DNA from: Anaerolineaceae bacterium
GTDB taxonomy: Bacteria; Chloroflexota; Anaerolineae; Aggregatilineales; Phototrophicaceae
DNA length: 64,000 bases
NCBI GenBank assembly: GCA_026708325.1
Contig: JAPOVC010000012.1
Span: 1 to 64,000 of the forward strand
Direction: 5' to 3'
Shown: positions 1 through 10,000 of the stretch, piece by piece
Layout of the letters: each line of letters opens with the position of its first letter
Numbering within the stretch: position 1 is the first letter of the stretch
Program-made: the position numbers and the translations under genes
The notes under the pieces: generated by a model
Databases searched by the model: none
The model's input: only the letters and a program-made list of their open reading frames with translations
Told to the model about the DNA's origin: nothing

Positions 1-1374
1 GACGTCGACGCGCTCGGGCAAGACCTGCACCACTTGCAGCCAGGCGTCCTGCGTCGCCGGGCCGGAGAGCTGGAAACCCAGCAACAGACGCACGTCCGGA
101 CCCAGGCCCTGGGGATCGCTCAACTCGTAGTACTTCGAGGAATAGGGCTCGGCATGGTCGCCGATGCGCGCCGGAAGTTCCTGGATTGAGGTGCTGCGCA
201 GGATTTGCCGCATCAGGGCATTGTTTCTGATCTGCCGGTAGCCGTAGCGGCCACCCTCGAGCTGAGGATTGTTCAGGTAGTTGGCGATCGCATGGTCGGC
301 AAAGAAATCGTCGGCGTCTCTGCCGTCGCCACGCTCCGCCAGCAGGGCGTCGAGGGCGGCCAGGCCCGGCCGCGGGTGGTTGACGAAGCTGCGCAGCGTC
401 TCCGCGCCGAGTTGCTCGTGGATGTAGGCCATGAAATACATGCTGGCGACTTCAGAAGGCGCGTAGTCCAGGTTCAACTGGTTGGAGCGGGGATTGTGCT
501 CCCCCTGCTCCATGCGACTCATGCCCCCGCCCAAAAGGGTCCGGTCCCGGTCGAGAAACTTTTCGGTGAAACTGGCCATGCCGGTACGGACCCAGGACGC
601 ATGGTTTCCGCGCCCCATGTGATGGTGAATCATGCGCCCGAAGTCGCGTACCAGTTCCTGCAGGCCCTGCCCCCTGAGTACGACCTCGGCCCATCGAACT
701 TCCCAGAGGTTTAGCCTGAAGCCGATGTATCCGGTGTCGCCGGGGTTGCGTTCGTTGGGCAGGCCAACGCGGGCGGAGTACCAGCCATAGGCAGACCCCC
801 GGGATCCGAAACCGGCGGCGACCAGGATGACGATGCGCGGATCACCATCGATGTCGGGCGGGTCCTCAATGCCCCAGAGGTCAAGGGCCTGCTGATAAAT
901 CCGGTCGTCAAAAGCCCTAGCAAAGTTCTGCAGCGCCTGCTCGCCAGGCAGGTGACTGGTCGGCCGATTGCGGACGGTATAGAGGTAACTGTGGTCGCTG
1001 ACCACGCTTAGCTCGGCCTCGCGGTCAAGGAAATGGCCCCGGTCTCCCGCAGACAGGCGGAACAGACGCCGGTCGCCGACGCGCCGCCAGGTATCCGGGC
1101 GGTTGCGTTCGTTCCAGGGGAGCAGGTAGTCGTTGTGGGCCCAGCCGGCCGTGCCGTCCTGGCGCCGGACCTGGCTCCACGCCTCGCCGCGTTCCAGCAG
1201 CACGACGGCCTCGCGCGGCGTCATGAGGGTGATGACGTCGTCGTCGATGGAGGGGCCGCTGCGCAGGCGCAGGGCGACGTCGGCGACTTCCAGCCATACA
1301 GGTTCGCTTTCCTGAGCCTGGACCATGGTGGTTACAAGGACCAGGACCAGAAGCAGAAACAGTCGGGTCATCAT
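1..1374 (-). CDS. M1: secreted SH3b-pseudogluzincin protein, 3' end beyond the window
   Basis: The frame is open from an ATG-ATG start at 1374 to base 1 (458 codons), so the C-terminus lies outside the window. Residues 1-20 are a signal peptide (basic MMTR, then a Leu/Val core, then QA|QE). Residues ~26-84 are a bacterial SH3b domain ending in GWAHNDYLLPW. Residues ~100-400 align with the gluzincin domain of the other array members. The zinc site is gone: the HExxH position reads RDFGR (243-247) and the downstream Glu (WVxEG) is Thr264 (WVRTGMA). A gluzincin needs both His and that Glu, so I infer a pseudoprotease. GGAGAGGG precedes the start. It lies 72 bp downstream of M2 with no clear promoter of its own, so it is probably read through from M2. 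Whether ankyrin repeats follow cannot be seen. Confidence 0.85.
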   Translation of the reverse strand, partial: MMTRLFLLLVLVLVTTMVQAQESEPVWLEVADVALRLRSGPSIDDDVITLMTPREAVVLLERGEAWSQVRRQDGTAGWAHNDYLLPWNERNRPDTWRRVGDRRLFRLSAGDRGHFLDREAELSVVSDHSYLYTVRNRPTSHLPGEQALQNFARAFDDRIYQQALDLWGIEDPPDIDGDPRIVILVAAGFGSRGSAYGWYSARVGLPNERNPGDTGYIGFRLNLWEVRWAEVVLRGQGLQELVRDFGRMIHHHMGRGNHASWVRTGMASFTEKFLDRDRTLLGGGMSRMEQGEHNPRSNQLNLDYAPSEVASMYFMAYIHEQLGAETLRSFVNHPRPGLAALDALLAERGDGRDADDFFADHAIANYLNNPQLEGGRYGYRQIRNNALMRQILRSTSIQELPARIGDHAEPYSSKYYELSDPQGLGPDVRLLLGFQLSGPATQDAWLQVVQVLPERVDV

Positions 1375-1446
1375 GGCGCACCCTCTCCGCTCGCCGCAAG
1401 CGGGCAATCACTTCCTGGTCCCCGGTTGTTCACATCCCTGCCCCGG

Positions 1447-3249
1447 TCACTGGCAACCTGCGCCGGGCGGGCCGTCGTAGGTGGTGGAGAGGCCGCTGAC
1501 GCCGCCAGTGACACCGCCATCGAAGATGGCGTGGAAGGTCTTGTTTTCGACGTCGGGGCCCATGGCGATGACGACGTTGTTGTTGGCCTGCTTGCTGGCG
1601 GCGATGCGGCGGTCGGCGCTGGCCTTGACGCAACCGGCGGCGGCGCTGTCGATTTCCTGCCCGGTGACCCAGAAGGCGACTTCACCGCGTTCGGGGGAGA
1701 CGAATTTGTAGACGACGAGGGCGGGCCCGGAGGCGTGGCTGGCGCGGTAGATGCGGCCGAGGGCGCCGAGGTCGGTGGCGGGTTGGTTGACCTGGCCGGG
1801 GAAGGTGAGGCCGGGGGCACTGACAGAGGCGGCGGTCTGGCCGGTGAACTGGCCGGCGCCGGGGCTGGTGGAGGGGGTGAGCTCGGCTGGTTGCTGGGAG
1901 AAGGCGAGGGAGTAGGAGACGGATCCGCTGCGGCGGCGGTCGCCAGGCGTGTAGGGAGAAACGACGAGGATGAAGCGTTGGGCGTCGTGGCGGAGGGCGG
2001 CGGCGATGGCGCCACCGCCCTGCTGGCTGGCGCTGAAGCGCTGGACGTCGATGGCGTTGGGGAGGACCTGGACCAGCTGCAGCCAGGCGTCCTGGTGCGC
2101 TTCGGCGGGGCTGAAGCGGAAGAGCAACGGGAGGGACCTGTCAAGGGCGGCGGGCCAGAGTTCGTAGTAGGCGGCGGAGTAGGGCGCAGTGGCGTGGTCG
2201 TAGGTGAAGGGAAGCTCGTAAATGTAGCGGAGCCGCCTGGCGGGTTGCATATCGGAGGTCCAGAGTTGGGGATAGCCGAAGCGGCCGTTCTCACGCCAGC
2301 CGTCAAGCAGGAAGTTGGCGATGACCCAGTCGGTGAAGACGTCGTTGGCGCCGATGCCGGCGCCATGGGCGGCGAGCAGGGCATCAAGGGCGTCCAGGCC
2401 CTGCTGCGGGTGGAAGGCAAGCTGACGCAGGAAGTCCAGGCCGAAGCGCTCGTAGAGGTAGGATACAAAGAGAGCGGCTCCCCCGTATTCCACATTTTGG
2501 AGAAGCACCGGGTGGTTCATCTGGACCTGCGGGTTCTCCAGATACAGGGATACAACAGTTCTTCCCATCGGTATGCCAGACAGCAGGTGAAGGTGGAAAA
2601 CGGCGATGCCCTCTTCCACCCAGCGTGCGTGGTTGCCACCCAGCTTGTGGTGGACCATGTGCCAGAATTCGTGTTCCAGCGTTCTCAGGTAAACACCTCG
2701 CAAATTCGGACTCCGGCGAAGACCGCTGTAAGTCATATTGATGAAGCCGGTTTCTCCTCCGGAGGGGTTGCGCTCCTGGGGCATGTCATGGCGAGAGGCG
2801 TAGTATCCCCTTTTGGCGCCACCACTGGTGAACAGCACCACAACCCGCCTGTCGCCCTCGATATGGGGAGGGTCCGTGATGCCCCAGATGCCGAGTATGC
2901 GGGGGTACGACTGATCGAAGCCCTGGCCAAGGACTGTCAGCGTCCGCGAGTCGGCCGGCGGATGTCTGGCGGGGTCAAAACTGTAGGTGTAGAATTAGGC
3001 GTGGTTGCTGACGTGGGCAAGGGTAGCATTGACGATGACGCTTTCCCCTTGCGCGTTGGGTATCCTGAATTGACGCAATTCACCAACCGGGCGTTGCGAG
3101 TCGTCGCGGACGCGCCGGAGCGAGGGGTCGCTGCGCCGGTGCAGGTCAAGGTCAGTGACTACCAGCCAGGCGGGCTTGTTTTCCTGGGCCTGGGCAGTGG
3201 TGATGATGAGGAGAAAGAGCAGGAGGACTGCTGGCAGTCTGTTGCTCAT
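1447..3249 (-). pseudogene. M2: shortened gluzincin-family member with an in-frame stop
   Basis: Start ATG at 3249 follows an AGGGA ribosome site. The signal peptide (MSNRLPAVLLL... AQA|QE) is intact. Codon 85 is TAA (2997-2995), where paralogues have a Tyr codon (xHxYFYT motif). The frame then continues without shift for 515 codons to 1447, so a single C-to-A change explains the break. M2 also lacks most of SH3b-1 (an internal deletion joins AWLVVTDL to the VGELRQFRI segment). It has no second SH3b and no ankyrin block. It ends in an unrelated Ser/Gly-rich tail with two cysteines. The catalytic motif HEFWH and WVEEG is intact. A shorter product could restart at GTG 2841 but would lack the signal peptide and part of the domain. 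I read it as a decaying copy; a sequencing error at one base is the alternative. Confidence 0.8.
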
Positions 3250-3333
3250 CGCGCTTCCCTTCGGATCCGGTGACAGGGCGCAGGGTCGTGGCGCCATACA
3301 GGAATCTGACGAGAATCGCCTGATGGCGAGCGT

Positions 3334-3362
3334 ACATTAACTTATAAACAATTGTATCGCAA
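3334..3362 (-). promoter_or_regulatory. Predicted promoter of M2
   Basis: On the minus strand the sequence reads TTGCGA (3362-3357), 17 nt, TAATGT (3339-3334), about 85 nt before the M2 start. The same -35/17/-10 layout stands before M3, M4 and M13. The spacer contains the 8-bp palindrome ACAATTGT, which the M13 promoter shares at the same place and the M3/M4 promoters lack. The match to the sigma-70 consensus is only partial, so conservation between copies is the main support. Confidence 0.5.
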
Positions 3363-3381
3363 TGAATGTGGCCCTGCGACC

Positions 3382-3410
3382 CCCGCGCCCCGGGGTTTGG
3401 CGGGCGCGGG
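3382..3410. terminator. GC-rich inverted repeat between M3 and M2
   Basis: CCCGCGCCC (3382-3390) pairs perfectly with GGGCGCGGG (3402-3410) across an 11-nt loop. It lies after the M3 stop and before the M2 promoter, where a terminator would be expected. No U-tract follows on either strand, so it is not a canonical intrinsic terminator. It could be an mRNA-stabilising hairpin or a terminator of another type. Confidence 0.35.
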
Positions 3411-3481
3411 AGGCAGGGGCGACGAGACGCTGGAGCAGTACGGGTCGCAGCGGTCGGGTTCGCAAGGAGTTGCCCTTACCC

Positions 3482-6400
3482 TCAGGCCTCCGCGCCGGCC
3501 TCCAGCAGCATGTCGATGATTTCCTGGTTGCCATGTTTTCTGGCGAAATCCAGCGCCGACTGGTTCCAGAAAGCCGGACCGGCGCGGGCGTTCAGATCTG
3601 CGCCGGAATCGATCAGCATTTCGACAAGCCGGCTATGATTGAAGCTCGCGGCCTGGAGCAGGGGCGTCAGACCGGGAGCGGAGCGGGTTTCGATGCCGGC
3701 GCGCGCCCGCGTCTTCGTATCCAGCAGCAGGCGGACGACGTCTTCCCGCCCGGAGCCGGCGGCCGCTTCCATCGCCGGCGTGAAGCCGACGCGTCCGCTG
3801 GCCCCGCCGAGCAGCATCATGGCGCTGAGGTCGTCGTAACCCTCCGTGATGGCGAGGAAGATCGCCGATTCGTCCACTATCAGAAAGCCACCCTTCCTGT
3901 CCGGATCCGCGCCGGCCAGCAGCAGGCGCAGCGCGACGTCCCGGTGACCGCCGCGGACGGCGTACATGAGCGCGCTAAAGCCTTCGCCATCGGTGCTGTT
4001 GACGGGCGCGCCGGCCGCCATCAGGCGTTCGACTTCCGCCAGGTTGCCGCTGCGGGCCGCTGCGAGGAAGTTGGGAAAAAGCGCGTCGTCAGGGTTCGGT
4101 CGTTCCCTGTTTCGCTCTGCCTCCACCATGTTCAGTCGGGTCACGGCGCCGGCGTGCCCGCCGGCCTCGGCCAGTTGCAGGGGCGTCAAGCCCTCCGCGT
4201 CCGCCAGATCGGCATCGGCGCCGTCCAGCAGCAGCATGGCGATGACGTCAGCGTGGCCGGCCGCCGCCGCCAGGTGCAGGGCGTTGCGCCCACTGTCGGG
4301 CAGGGCGTGGTTGACATCCACGTCCGTGCTGAGCAGTAACCAGGCGACGTTGATGGCCTTCCCGCTGGAAGCTGCCAGGGTCAGGGCGTTGTGGCCCTCG
4401 TCATCGACGCGGTTGGCGTTCACGCCGGCGCGGTGAAGGCGTTCGAGGAGGACGAGGTTGCCGTCCGCTGCGGCCAGCATGAAGGGCGTGCGACCCTCCC
4501 CGTCAGTCAGTGTGACGTCCGCGCCGGCATCGATGAGCGTTCTCACCGACCGCTCGCGCCCGTTGGCGGTGGCGACGGCCAGGGCGCTGCGACCGCTGTC
4601 GTCGCGCCAGTTGACGTCATGGCCGCTGGCAAGGAGCGCGCCCAGTAAAGTGTCGTTGCCGACGCTGGCGGCTTCAACAACGAGGGGCTGGATGGCGGGG
4701 CTGCCCAGGTCGAATTCGACGCCGGCCTCCTGCAGCAGTTGAATATTGTTGAAGTTCCCCGAGTTCAGCACCTCGTCGATCGGCATGCGACCGGCGAGGT
4801 CTTGCGCGTGGACGTCGGCGCCGGCGCGCAGCAGCCGGGCGATGACGTCGTCATGACCCATGAAAGCGGCCTCGTGCAGGGCGCTCCGGCCCCAGGCGTC
4901 CCTGCCGTTGACGTCAGCGCCGCCGGCCAGCAGACCTTGCACGGCCGCCAGATTGCCGTCATGGGCGGCGCGGGACAGCGCGGCGCAGGGGTTGGCGGAG
5001 ACGCCGGGAGCCGGCGCGTTGCGATGGGCGAGCCAGTCGTTGTGCGCCCAGCCGCCCAGACCCTCGGCATTCAGCACCTGGCTCCATGACTCACCCCGTT
5101 GCAAGACCTGCACGACGCTGCAGCGTTGCAGCTTGCCCAGGACGTTGTCGGCGATTTCCGGCGCGCTGCGCAGGTTCAGGGTCGTGGTGACCTGGGCGCG
5201 GTCGCCCTCCGACAGGGGTTCCAGACGCAGGGCGAGGGACCAGTGGACCGCTTGCGTCCGCCGGCGCGCGTCAGGGGTGAATGGCGAGATGGCGACAAAG
5301 GCTCGCTGTGGCGCTTCCCCGAGCGACGCCGCCATGGGCCGGTCAGGGTAGTCGCCGGCGCGGAAGCGCTGGACGTCGATGCGCCCGGGCAGGACCTGGA
5401 CGAACTGGACCCAGGCGTCCTGGGGCGGCGGCGCGCTCAGGCGAAAGTCCAGCAAGAGAAGATTGTCGGCAGCCATGTCCCCTGACAGTGGCAGTTCGTA
5501 GTAGACGCTGGCGTAGGGCGACGACGAGTCCTGGATGCCTGTCTGAAGCTGGCGCAGCAGGTTGGGCTGCACAGTATGTATGTCCTCGCGGGTTAGCCGT
5601 GAGTAGCCGAAACGACCGTTTTCCCGCTCCCTGTCGCCCAGGTAATTGGCGAGTACCCAGTCGGCGAAGAAGTCGTCGGCGTCGAAGCCCTCGCCCCGTT
5701 CCGCCAGCAGGGCGTCGAGGGCGTCGAGACCCTGCAGCCTGTGGGTGGCGAAGTCAAGCAAGGTTTGCGCGCCCAGGCGCTCATAAACGTAGGTCATGAA
5801 GACCATGGCGGCGCGATAGTCAGGGTCTTCGCGGAGGTTCAGTTGTACGTCTGCCACCGTCTGGTCTCCCGGGACGGCAGAGAACACGACGTCCTCCAGG
5901 TACCTTGTCGATTCAAGCGGCATCCGGTTTGCCGTGAAGGTGGCCAGGCCTTCCGAGACCCAGCTCAGGTCGTTATGGCCGCCGACCTGGTTGCCCACGT
6001 GATGATGGAGCAAATGTCCGAATTCGTGCGCCAGCACGCCGTGTGTTCGCGCCAGTGCAAGGCCGGGGAAGTCAGTATCCGGAAGCAGATTGTCATGCTC
6101 GCTGTCCAGGGCGACGGCGACGTAACCGATGCCGGAGCCTGGCTCCTGCGGCAGGCCACCGCGACCGGTATACCAGCCGCGGATGTTGTCCAGGACGTCC
6201 TCGAAGCCGGCAGCCAGCAGGATGACGACGCGTTCGTCGCCGTCGATGTCCGGCATGTCCTCGACGTCCCACAACTCCAGCGACTGCTGATAGATCCGCT
6301 CGTCGAAGACGGCGCCCAGACGATGCAGGGCCTCGTCGTTCGGCAGCGGATCGTCGGCGCGCCGGGCGACAGTGTAAAAGTAGCCGTGCTCGCTGACCGA

Positions 6401-6754
6401 GCTCAGTTCGGCGTAGCGGTTTTGCCCGTGATAAAGACGGAACAGACGTTGCTCGCCGACGCGGCGGCGTGCGTCGGGGCGGTTGCGCTCGTCCCAGGGG
6501 AGCAGGTAGTCGTTATGCGCCCAGCCGGCCGTGCCGTCCTGGCGCCGGACCTGGCTCCAGGCCTCGCCGCGCTGCAGCAGCTCGACGGCCTCGCGCGGCG
6601 TCAACTGGGTGATGACGTCGTCGTCGCCGGAGGGCCCGCTGCGCAGACGCAGGGCGACGTCAGCGACCTCCAGCCAGGCAGGTTCGATTTCCTGGGCCTG
6701 CGCGGCGGTGGTTGCAAGGAGCAGGACCAGGGCAAGCAACAGACGGAAATTCAT
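3482..6754 (-). CDS. M3: secreted SH3b-gluzincin-SH3b-ankyrin protein (reference member)
   Basis: 1,090 aa. Signal peptide 1-20 (cleavage AQA|QE); SH3b-1 ~26-84; gluzincin domain ~100-395 with HEFGH at 243-247 and Glu268 in WVSEGLATF; beta-rich region ~400-512 containing the shared PPPQDAWVQFVQVLP stretch; SH3b-2 ~518-575; about 15 ankyrin repeats ~592-1088. Cys545 (SH3b-2) and Cys590 (ankyrin N-cap) are conserved in the array and may form a disulfide, fitting export. The HExxH plus Glu 21 residues later is the Peptidase_MA/gluzincin zinc signature. SH3b domains usually bind cell wall or surface polymers, and ankyrins bind proteins. I infer a secreted or surface-bound metalloprotease directed at a protein partner; the target is unknown. 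GAGGAG lies 9 nt before the ATG. It has its own promoter leader. Confidence 0.9.
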   Translation of the reverse strand: MNFRLLLALVLLLATTAAQAQEIEPAWLEVADVALRLRSGPSGDDDVITQLTPREAVELLQRGEAWSQVRRQDGTAGWAHNDYLLPWDERNRPDARRRVGEQRLFRLYHGQNRYAELSSVSEHGYFYTVARRADDPLPNDEALHRLGAVFDERIYQQSLELWDVEDMPDIDGDERVVILLAAGFEDVLDNIRGWYTGRGGLPQEPGSGIGYVAVALDSEHDNLLPDTDFPGLALARTHGVLAHEFGHLLHHHVGNQVGGHNDLSWVSEGLATFTANRMPLESTRYLEDVVFSAVPGDQTVADVQLNLREDPDYRAAMVFMTYVYERLGAQTLLDFATHRLQGLDALDALLAERGEGFDADDFFADWVLANYLGDRERENGRFGYSRLTREDIHTVQPNLLRQLQTGIQDSSSPYASVYYELPLSGDMAADNLLLLDFRLSAPPPQDAWVQFVQVLPGRIDVQRFRAGDYPDRPMAASLGEAPQRAFVAISPFTPDARRRTQAVHWSLALRLEPLSEGDRAQVTTTLNLRSAPEIADNVLGKLQRCSVVQVLQRGESWSQVLNAEGLGGWAHNDWLAHRNAPAPGVSANPCAALSRAAHDGNLAAVQGLLAGGADVNGRDAWGRSALHEAAFMGHDDVIARLLRAGADVHAQDLAGRMPIDEVLNSGNFNNIQLLQEAGVEFDLGSPAIQPLVVEAASVGNDTLLGALLASGHDVNWRDDSGRSALAVATANGRERSVRTLIDAGADVTLTDGEGRTPFMLAAADGNLVLLERLHRAGVNANRVDDEGHNALTLAASSGKAINVAWLLLSTDVDVNHALPDSGRNALHLAAAAGHADVIAMLLLDGADADLADAEGLTPLQLAEAGGHAGAVTRLNMVEAERNRERPNPDDALFPNFLAAARSGNLAEVERLMAAGAPVNSTDGEGFSALMYAVRGGHRDVALRLLLAGADPDRKGGFLIVDESAIFLAITEGYDDLSAMMLLGGASGRVGFTPAMEAAAGSGREDVVRLLLDTKTRARAGIETRSAPGLTPLLQAASFNHSRLVEMLIDSGADLNARAGPAFWNQSALDFARKHGNQEIIDMLLEAGAEA

Positions 6755-6801
6755 CTCACAAACTCCTCAATTGACAGTGAGTTTACGTAAGACCATGTGT
6801 A

Positions 6802-6830
6802 AATTTACCCTTGCGGCCGACGCATCGCAA
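6802..6830 (-). promoter_or_regulatory. Predicted promoter of M3
   Basis: Minus strand: TTGCGA (6830-6825), 17 nt, TAAATT (6807-6802), about 47 nt before the M3 ATG. The flanking bases (TGCGTCGGCCGCAAGGG spacer) are nearly identical to those before M4, so the two leaders are copies of each other. Confidence 0.5.
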
Positions 6831-6887
6831 ACCTGGTTAATTTCAACTTTTCCGCCGCCGGTCCACCGCGCGAGGCTTGTGCTGACA

Positions 6888-6935
6888 GCGGTTTACGCTG
6901 GCGCCGGTTTATCCCTGGAGCGGTTTATGCTGGCG
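6888..6935. repeat. Three tandem 16-bp repeats in the M4-M3 intergenic region
   Basis: Units start at 6888, 6904 and 6920: GCGGTTTACGCTGGCG, CCGGTTTATCCCTGGA, GCGGTTTATGCTGGCG. Units 1 and 3 differ at one base. They sit between the M4 stop and the M3 promoter. No role can be read from the sequence; repeated operator sites or simple slippage are both possible. Confidence 0.6.
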
Positions 6936-6941
6936 GCGGCC

Positions 6942-7010
6942 AAGCCGTCAGTGCGAAGCGGAAGGGGCGAAGGTTCCAGTGCAAAGGTTCCGGTACGAAG
7001 CCGTCAGTGC
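6942..7010. repeat. Direct repeat pair downstream of M4
   Basis: AAGCCGTCAGTGC occurs at 6942-6954 and again at 6998-7010; between them AAGGTTCC also occurs twice. With the 16-bp units just upstream, this makes the M4-M3 spacer unusually repetitive. Confidence 0.55.
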
Positions 7011-7031
7011 ATTGCTTGCAACCAGGGGCGC

Positions 7032-10000
7032 TCAGTATTCTGCGCCGGCCTCGAGCAGCAATTTGGTAATGGCAGCATTACCGACAAACGTGCATTGCTC
7101 CAGCGGTGAAAGACTGCTGCGCGAGTCTCCGTTGGGGTCGGCGCCGGCGGCCAGCAGTTGTTTCACGATTTCCTCGTGCTCCCACCAGACGGCGAAAACC
7201 AGCGGGACGTTGAATTCCTGATCCGGGGCATTGGGGTCGGCGCCGGCGGCCAGCAACAGGTCCACGATCTCGCCCCTGCCGGTGCGCACCGCCTCATACA
7301 GCGGGGTCTTGCCATAGTAGCGTGCATCCACCGGGACCCGCTGCCAGCCGCGGATGTTCAACAGCAGACGCGCGACGTCGGCACGGCCGAATTCCGCCGC
7401 CCAGTGGAGTGCAGTGGTCCTCCATTGGCGGGACGGCCGGGCGCCCGCAAGCAGCAACATCGCGCTGATGTCGTCATTGCGACCACGGATGGCGTGGTAC
7501 AGGGCGGTTTGATCGTGATGAAACTCGTTGCCGGTTGTGTCGGTGAGCGCGCCGGCGCGCAGCAACATCAGCACGACGGTCCGTTCGCCGGCCAGGGAGG
7601 CGAGCTTGAGGGCCGTCATACCATCGTCATCGGCTTCGTTTAATCCGGCGCCGGCCTCGATGAGACGCTCGATTTCCTGCAAATTCACCGCCCTGACCGC
7701 CGCCCGGAGAGACTCTCCGTTCACCCTGGTGGAGCTGTCCGGACTTGTCTGACTCCTGCCCCGGACTTCCGTCGCAGTTGCAAAGTGCAGCAGTTCTTCC
7801 ACGTCGCCGTGTTCGGCCGCCCTGGCCAGTTGCAGGGCTGTCTGGCCTGAGGCATCCATCGTGTCGATGTCGGCATTGGCGAGCAGAAGAAGCGCGACGA
7901 CATCATCATGGCCCGCCGCCGCTGCCAGTTGCAGGGCGTTACGGTCCCGTGGGCCAGCCTGGTGGCCGACCTCAACATCGGCGCTGAGGAGCAGCCAGGC
8001 AAGGGCATTCGCGTGGCCGTTTTGCGCCGCCAGCGTGAGCGCTGTGTGTCCTTCGCGGTCCTGTCGATTGACATCCACGCCCGCGTCCAAAAGGAGCGCA
8101 AGCGCGCCATCGTGCCCGTTGGCGGCAGCCAGCAACATGGCGCTGCGACCGTCTGCGTCGCTCCAGTGCGGGTCAGCGCCGAGAGAGATCAATTGTCCGA
8201 GGGCCGCATTCCGGCCATTGCTGGCCGCGGCGGCCAGGGCCGTCCGTCCATTCGCGTCACGCCAGTTGATGTCGTGACCCTCGGCCAGGACCAGCTCCAG
8301 CAGAGAGGTATTGCCCTGCGCGGCGGCCTCAATCATCAGGGGCAGGCTCGCCGGACCGGAGAGATCGAGATCGGCGCCGGCCTGGCCCAGCAGCAGCAAA
8401 CTACTGACATTGCCGGTCTGCAGGGCGTCATCCAGCGCCGTACGACCGACGGCATCCTGCGCGTTGACGTCGGCGCCGGCCCGCAGCAGGCGGGCGAGGA
8501 CGTCGTCGTGGCCCCAGAAGGCGGCCTCGTGCAGGGCCGTACGGCCGAAGGCGTCAGCGCCGTTGACAGGAGCGCCATTGGCCAGCAGACGCCGCACCTC
8601 CCCCAGGTTGCCGTCGTGGGCAGCGCGCGTGAGCGCGGCGCAGGAAGCGGCAGTCCTGCCAGCCCCCTCCCCGCCCGGCAGGGCGAGATAGTCGTTGTGC
8701 GACCAGCCGGTCAGGCCATCGGCGCCCAGGACCTGGCTCCACGCCTCACCGCGTTGCAGCACCTGCACGTGGCTGCACCGCTGCAGGTTGCCGAGGATGT
8801 TGTCGCCGATCTCCGCTGCGCTGCGGACGCGCAGGGTCGTGGTCACCTGGGCGCGGTCACTCGCAATGGCGCCCTGTTCGCGCAGGGCAAGGGAGTAGCC
8901 GACCGCCCGCGAGCGCTGGCGCGCTGAGGGGGTGAAGGGCGAGATCGCCAGAAAGACACGTTCCGGCCGATCGGTCAGTGACGCCCGGATCACCTGGCCG
9001 CGATACTCGCTGGCGCGGTAGCGTTGCACGTCGATGCTCTCGGGCAGGACCTGTACCAGTTGCAACCAGGCGTCCTGCGGCGGCGCAGCATTCAGGCGGA
9101 AATCCAGCAGGAGCCGGGCAGGGTCACCGCTGTCCGGTGGCGGCAACTCGTAGTAATCGGCGGTGTAGGGCGGCGTGGCATCCCGCAGGGCAGCCGGCAG
9201 CCGCCGGACATGGCTGCGCGCAGCGGCCGACAGCAGGCCCAGCCTGCCCAGCGAGGGGTAGCCGTAGCGGCCGTCCTCGCGCCTTGTGTCAAGCAGGTAG
9301 TTGGCCAGTACCCAGTCGGCGAAGAAATCATCGGCATCGATGCCGGCTTCGCGCTCGGCCAGCAGTGCGTCCAGCGCCGCCAGGCCCCTTTCCGGCCTGC
9401 CGGCGTAATTCCGCAGCGCTTCCAGACCGAGTCGGTCGTGAATGTAGGCGGTGAAGAGCAGCGCCGACCCGTAGGCGAAAGGACTGTAATTGAAATCGTT
9501 CAGGCGGGACCGCGGCCGGCTGAGGAAGGAAGAGGCGTCACCGTCCCAATACCCCAGGGAGACCTCGGTAAATTTGGCGAGTCCTTCATCGACCCACAAT
9601 GCCTGGTTGCCGCCCACGTGATGATGAAGCATGTGCCGGAATTCGTGGGCGGGCAGTGAGAGGAAAAAGTCCGCGTCCCTGGCGCCCAGCGAGTCCGGCC
9701 GGGAAAAGTTGATGCTGATGAAACCGGTGGCGCGGGCGCCCGGATTGACTTCCCCGGGCATGTCGGAGCGGGCGTGGTAATTGGCCTCGATGTGGCCGGG
9801 ACCGCCATCATCAAAGCCTACGGTGAGCAGCATGACCACGCGCTCGTCACCCTCGATGTGGGGCGGGTCCTCAATACCCCAGAGATCGAGGGTCTGCCGG
9901 TATATGCGTTCGTCGAAGAGTTCACCCGTCATACGCAGGAACGCGTCGTATGGCAGTCGATCTTCCGGCCGCCGAGCCTGCGCGTAGACATACATGTGGT

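Noticed and set aside
1447-3249. M2 as two separate genes
   Set aside because: Both parts are in one frame, align continuously to paralogues, and are split only by a TAA at a conserved Tyr codon.
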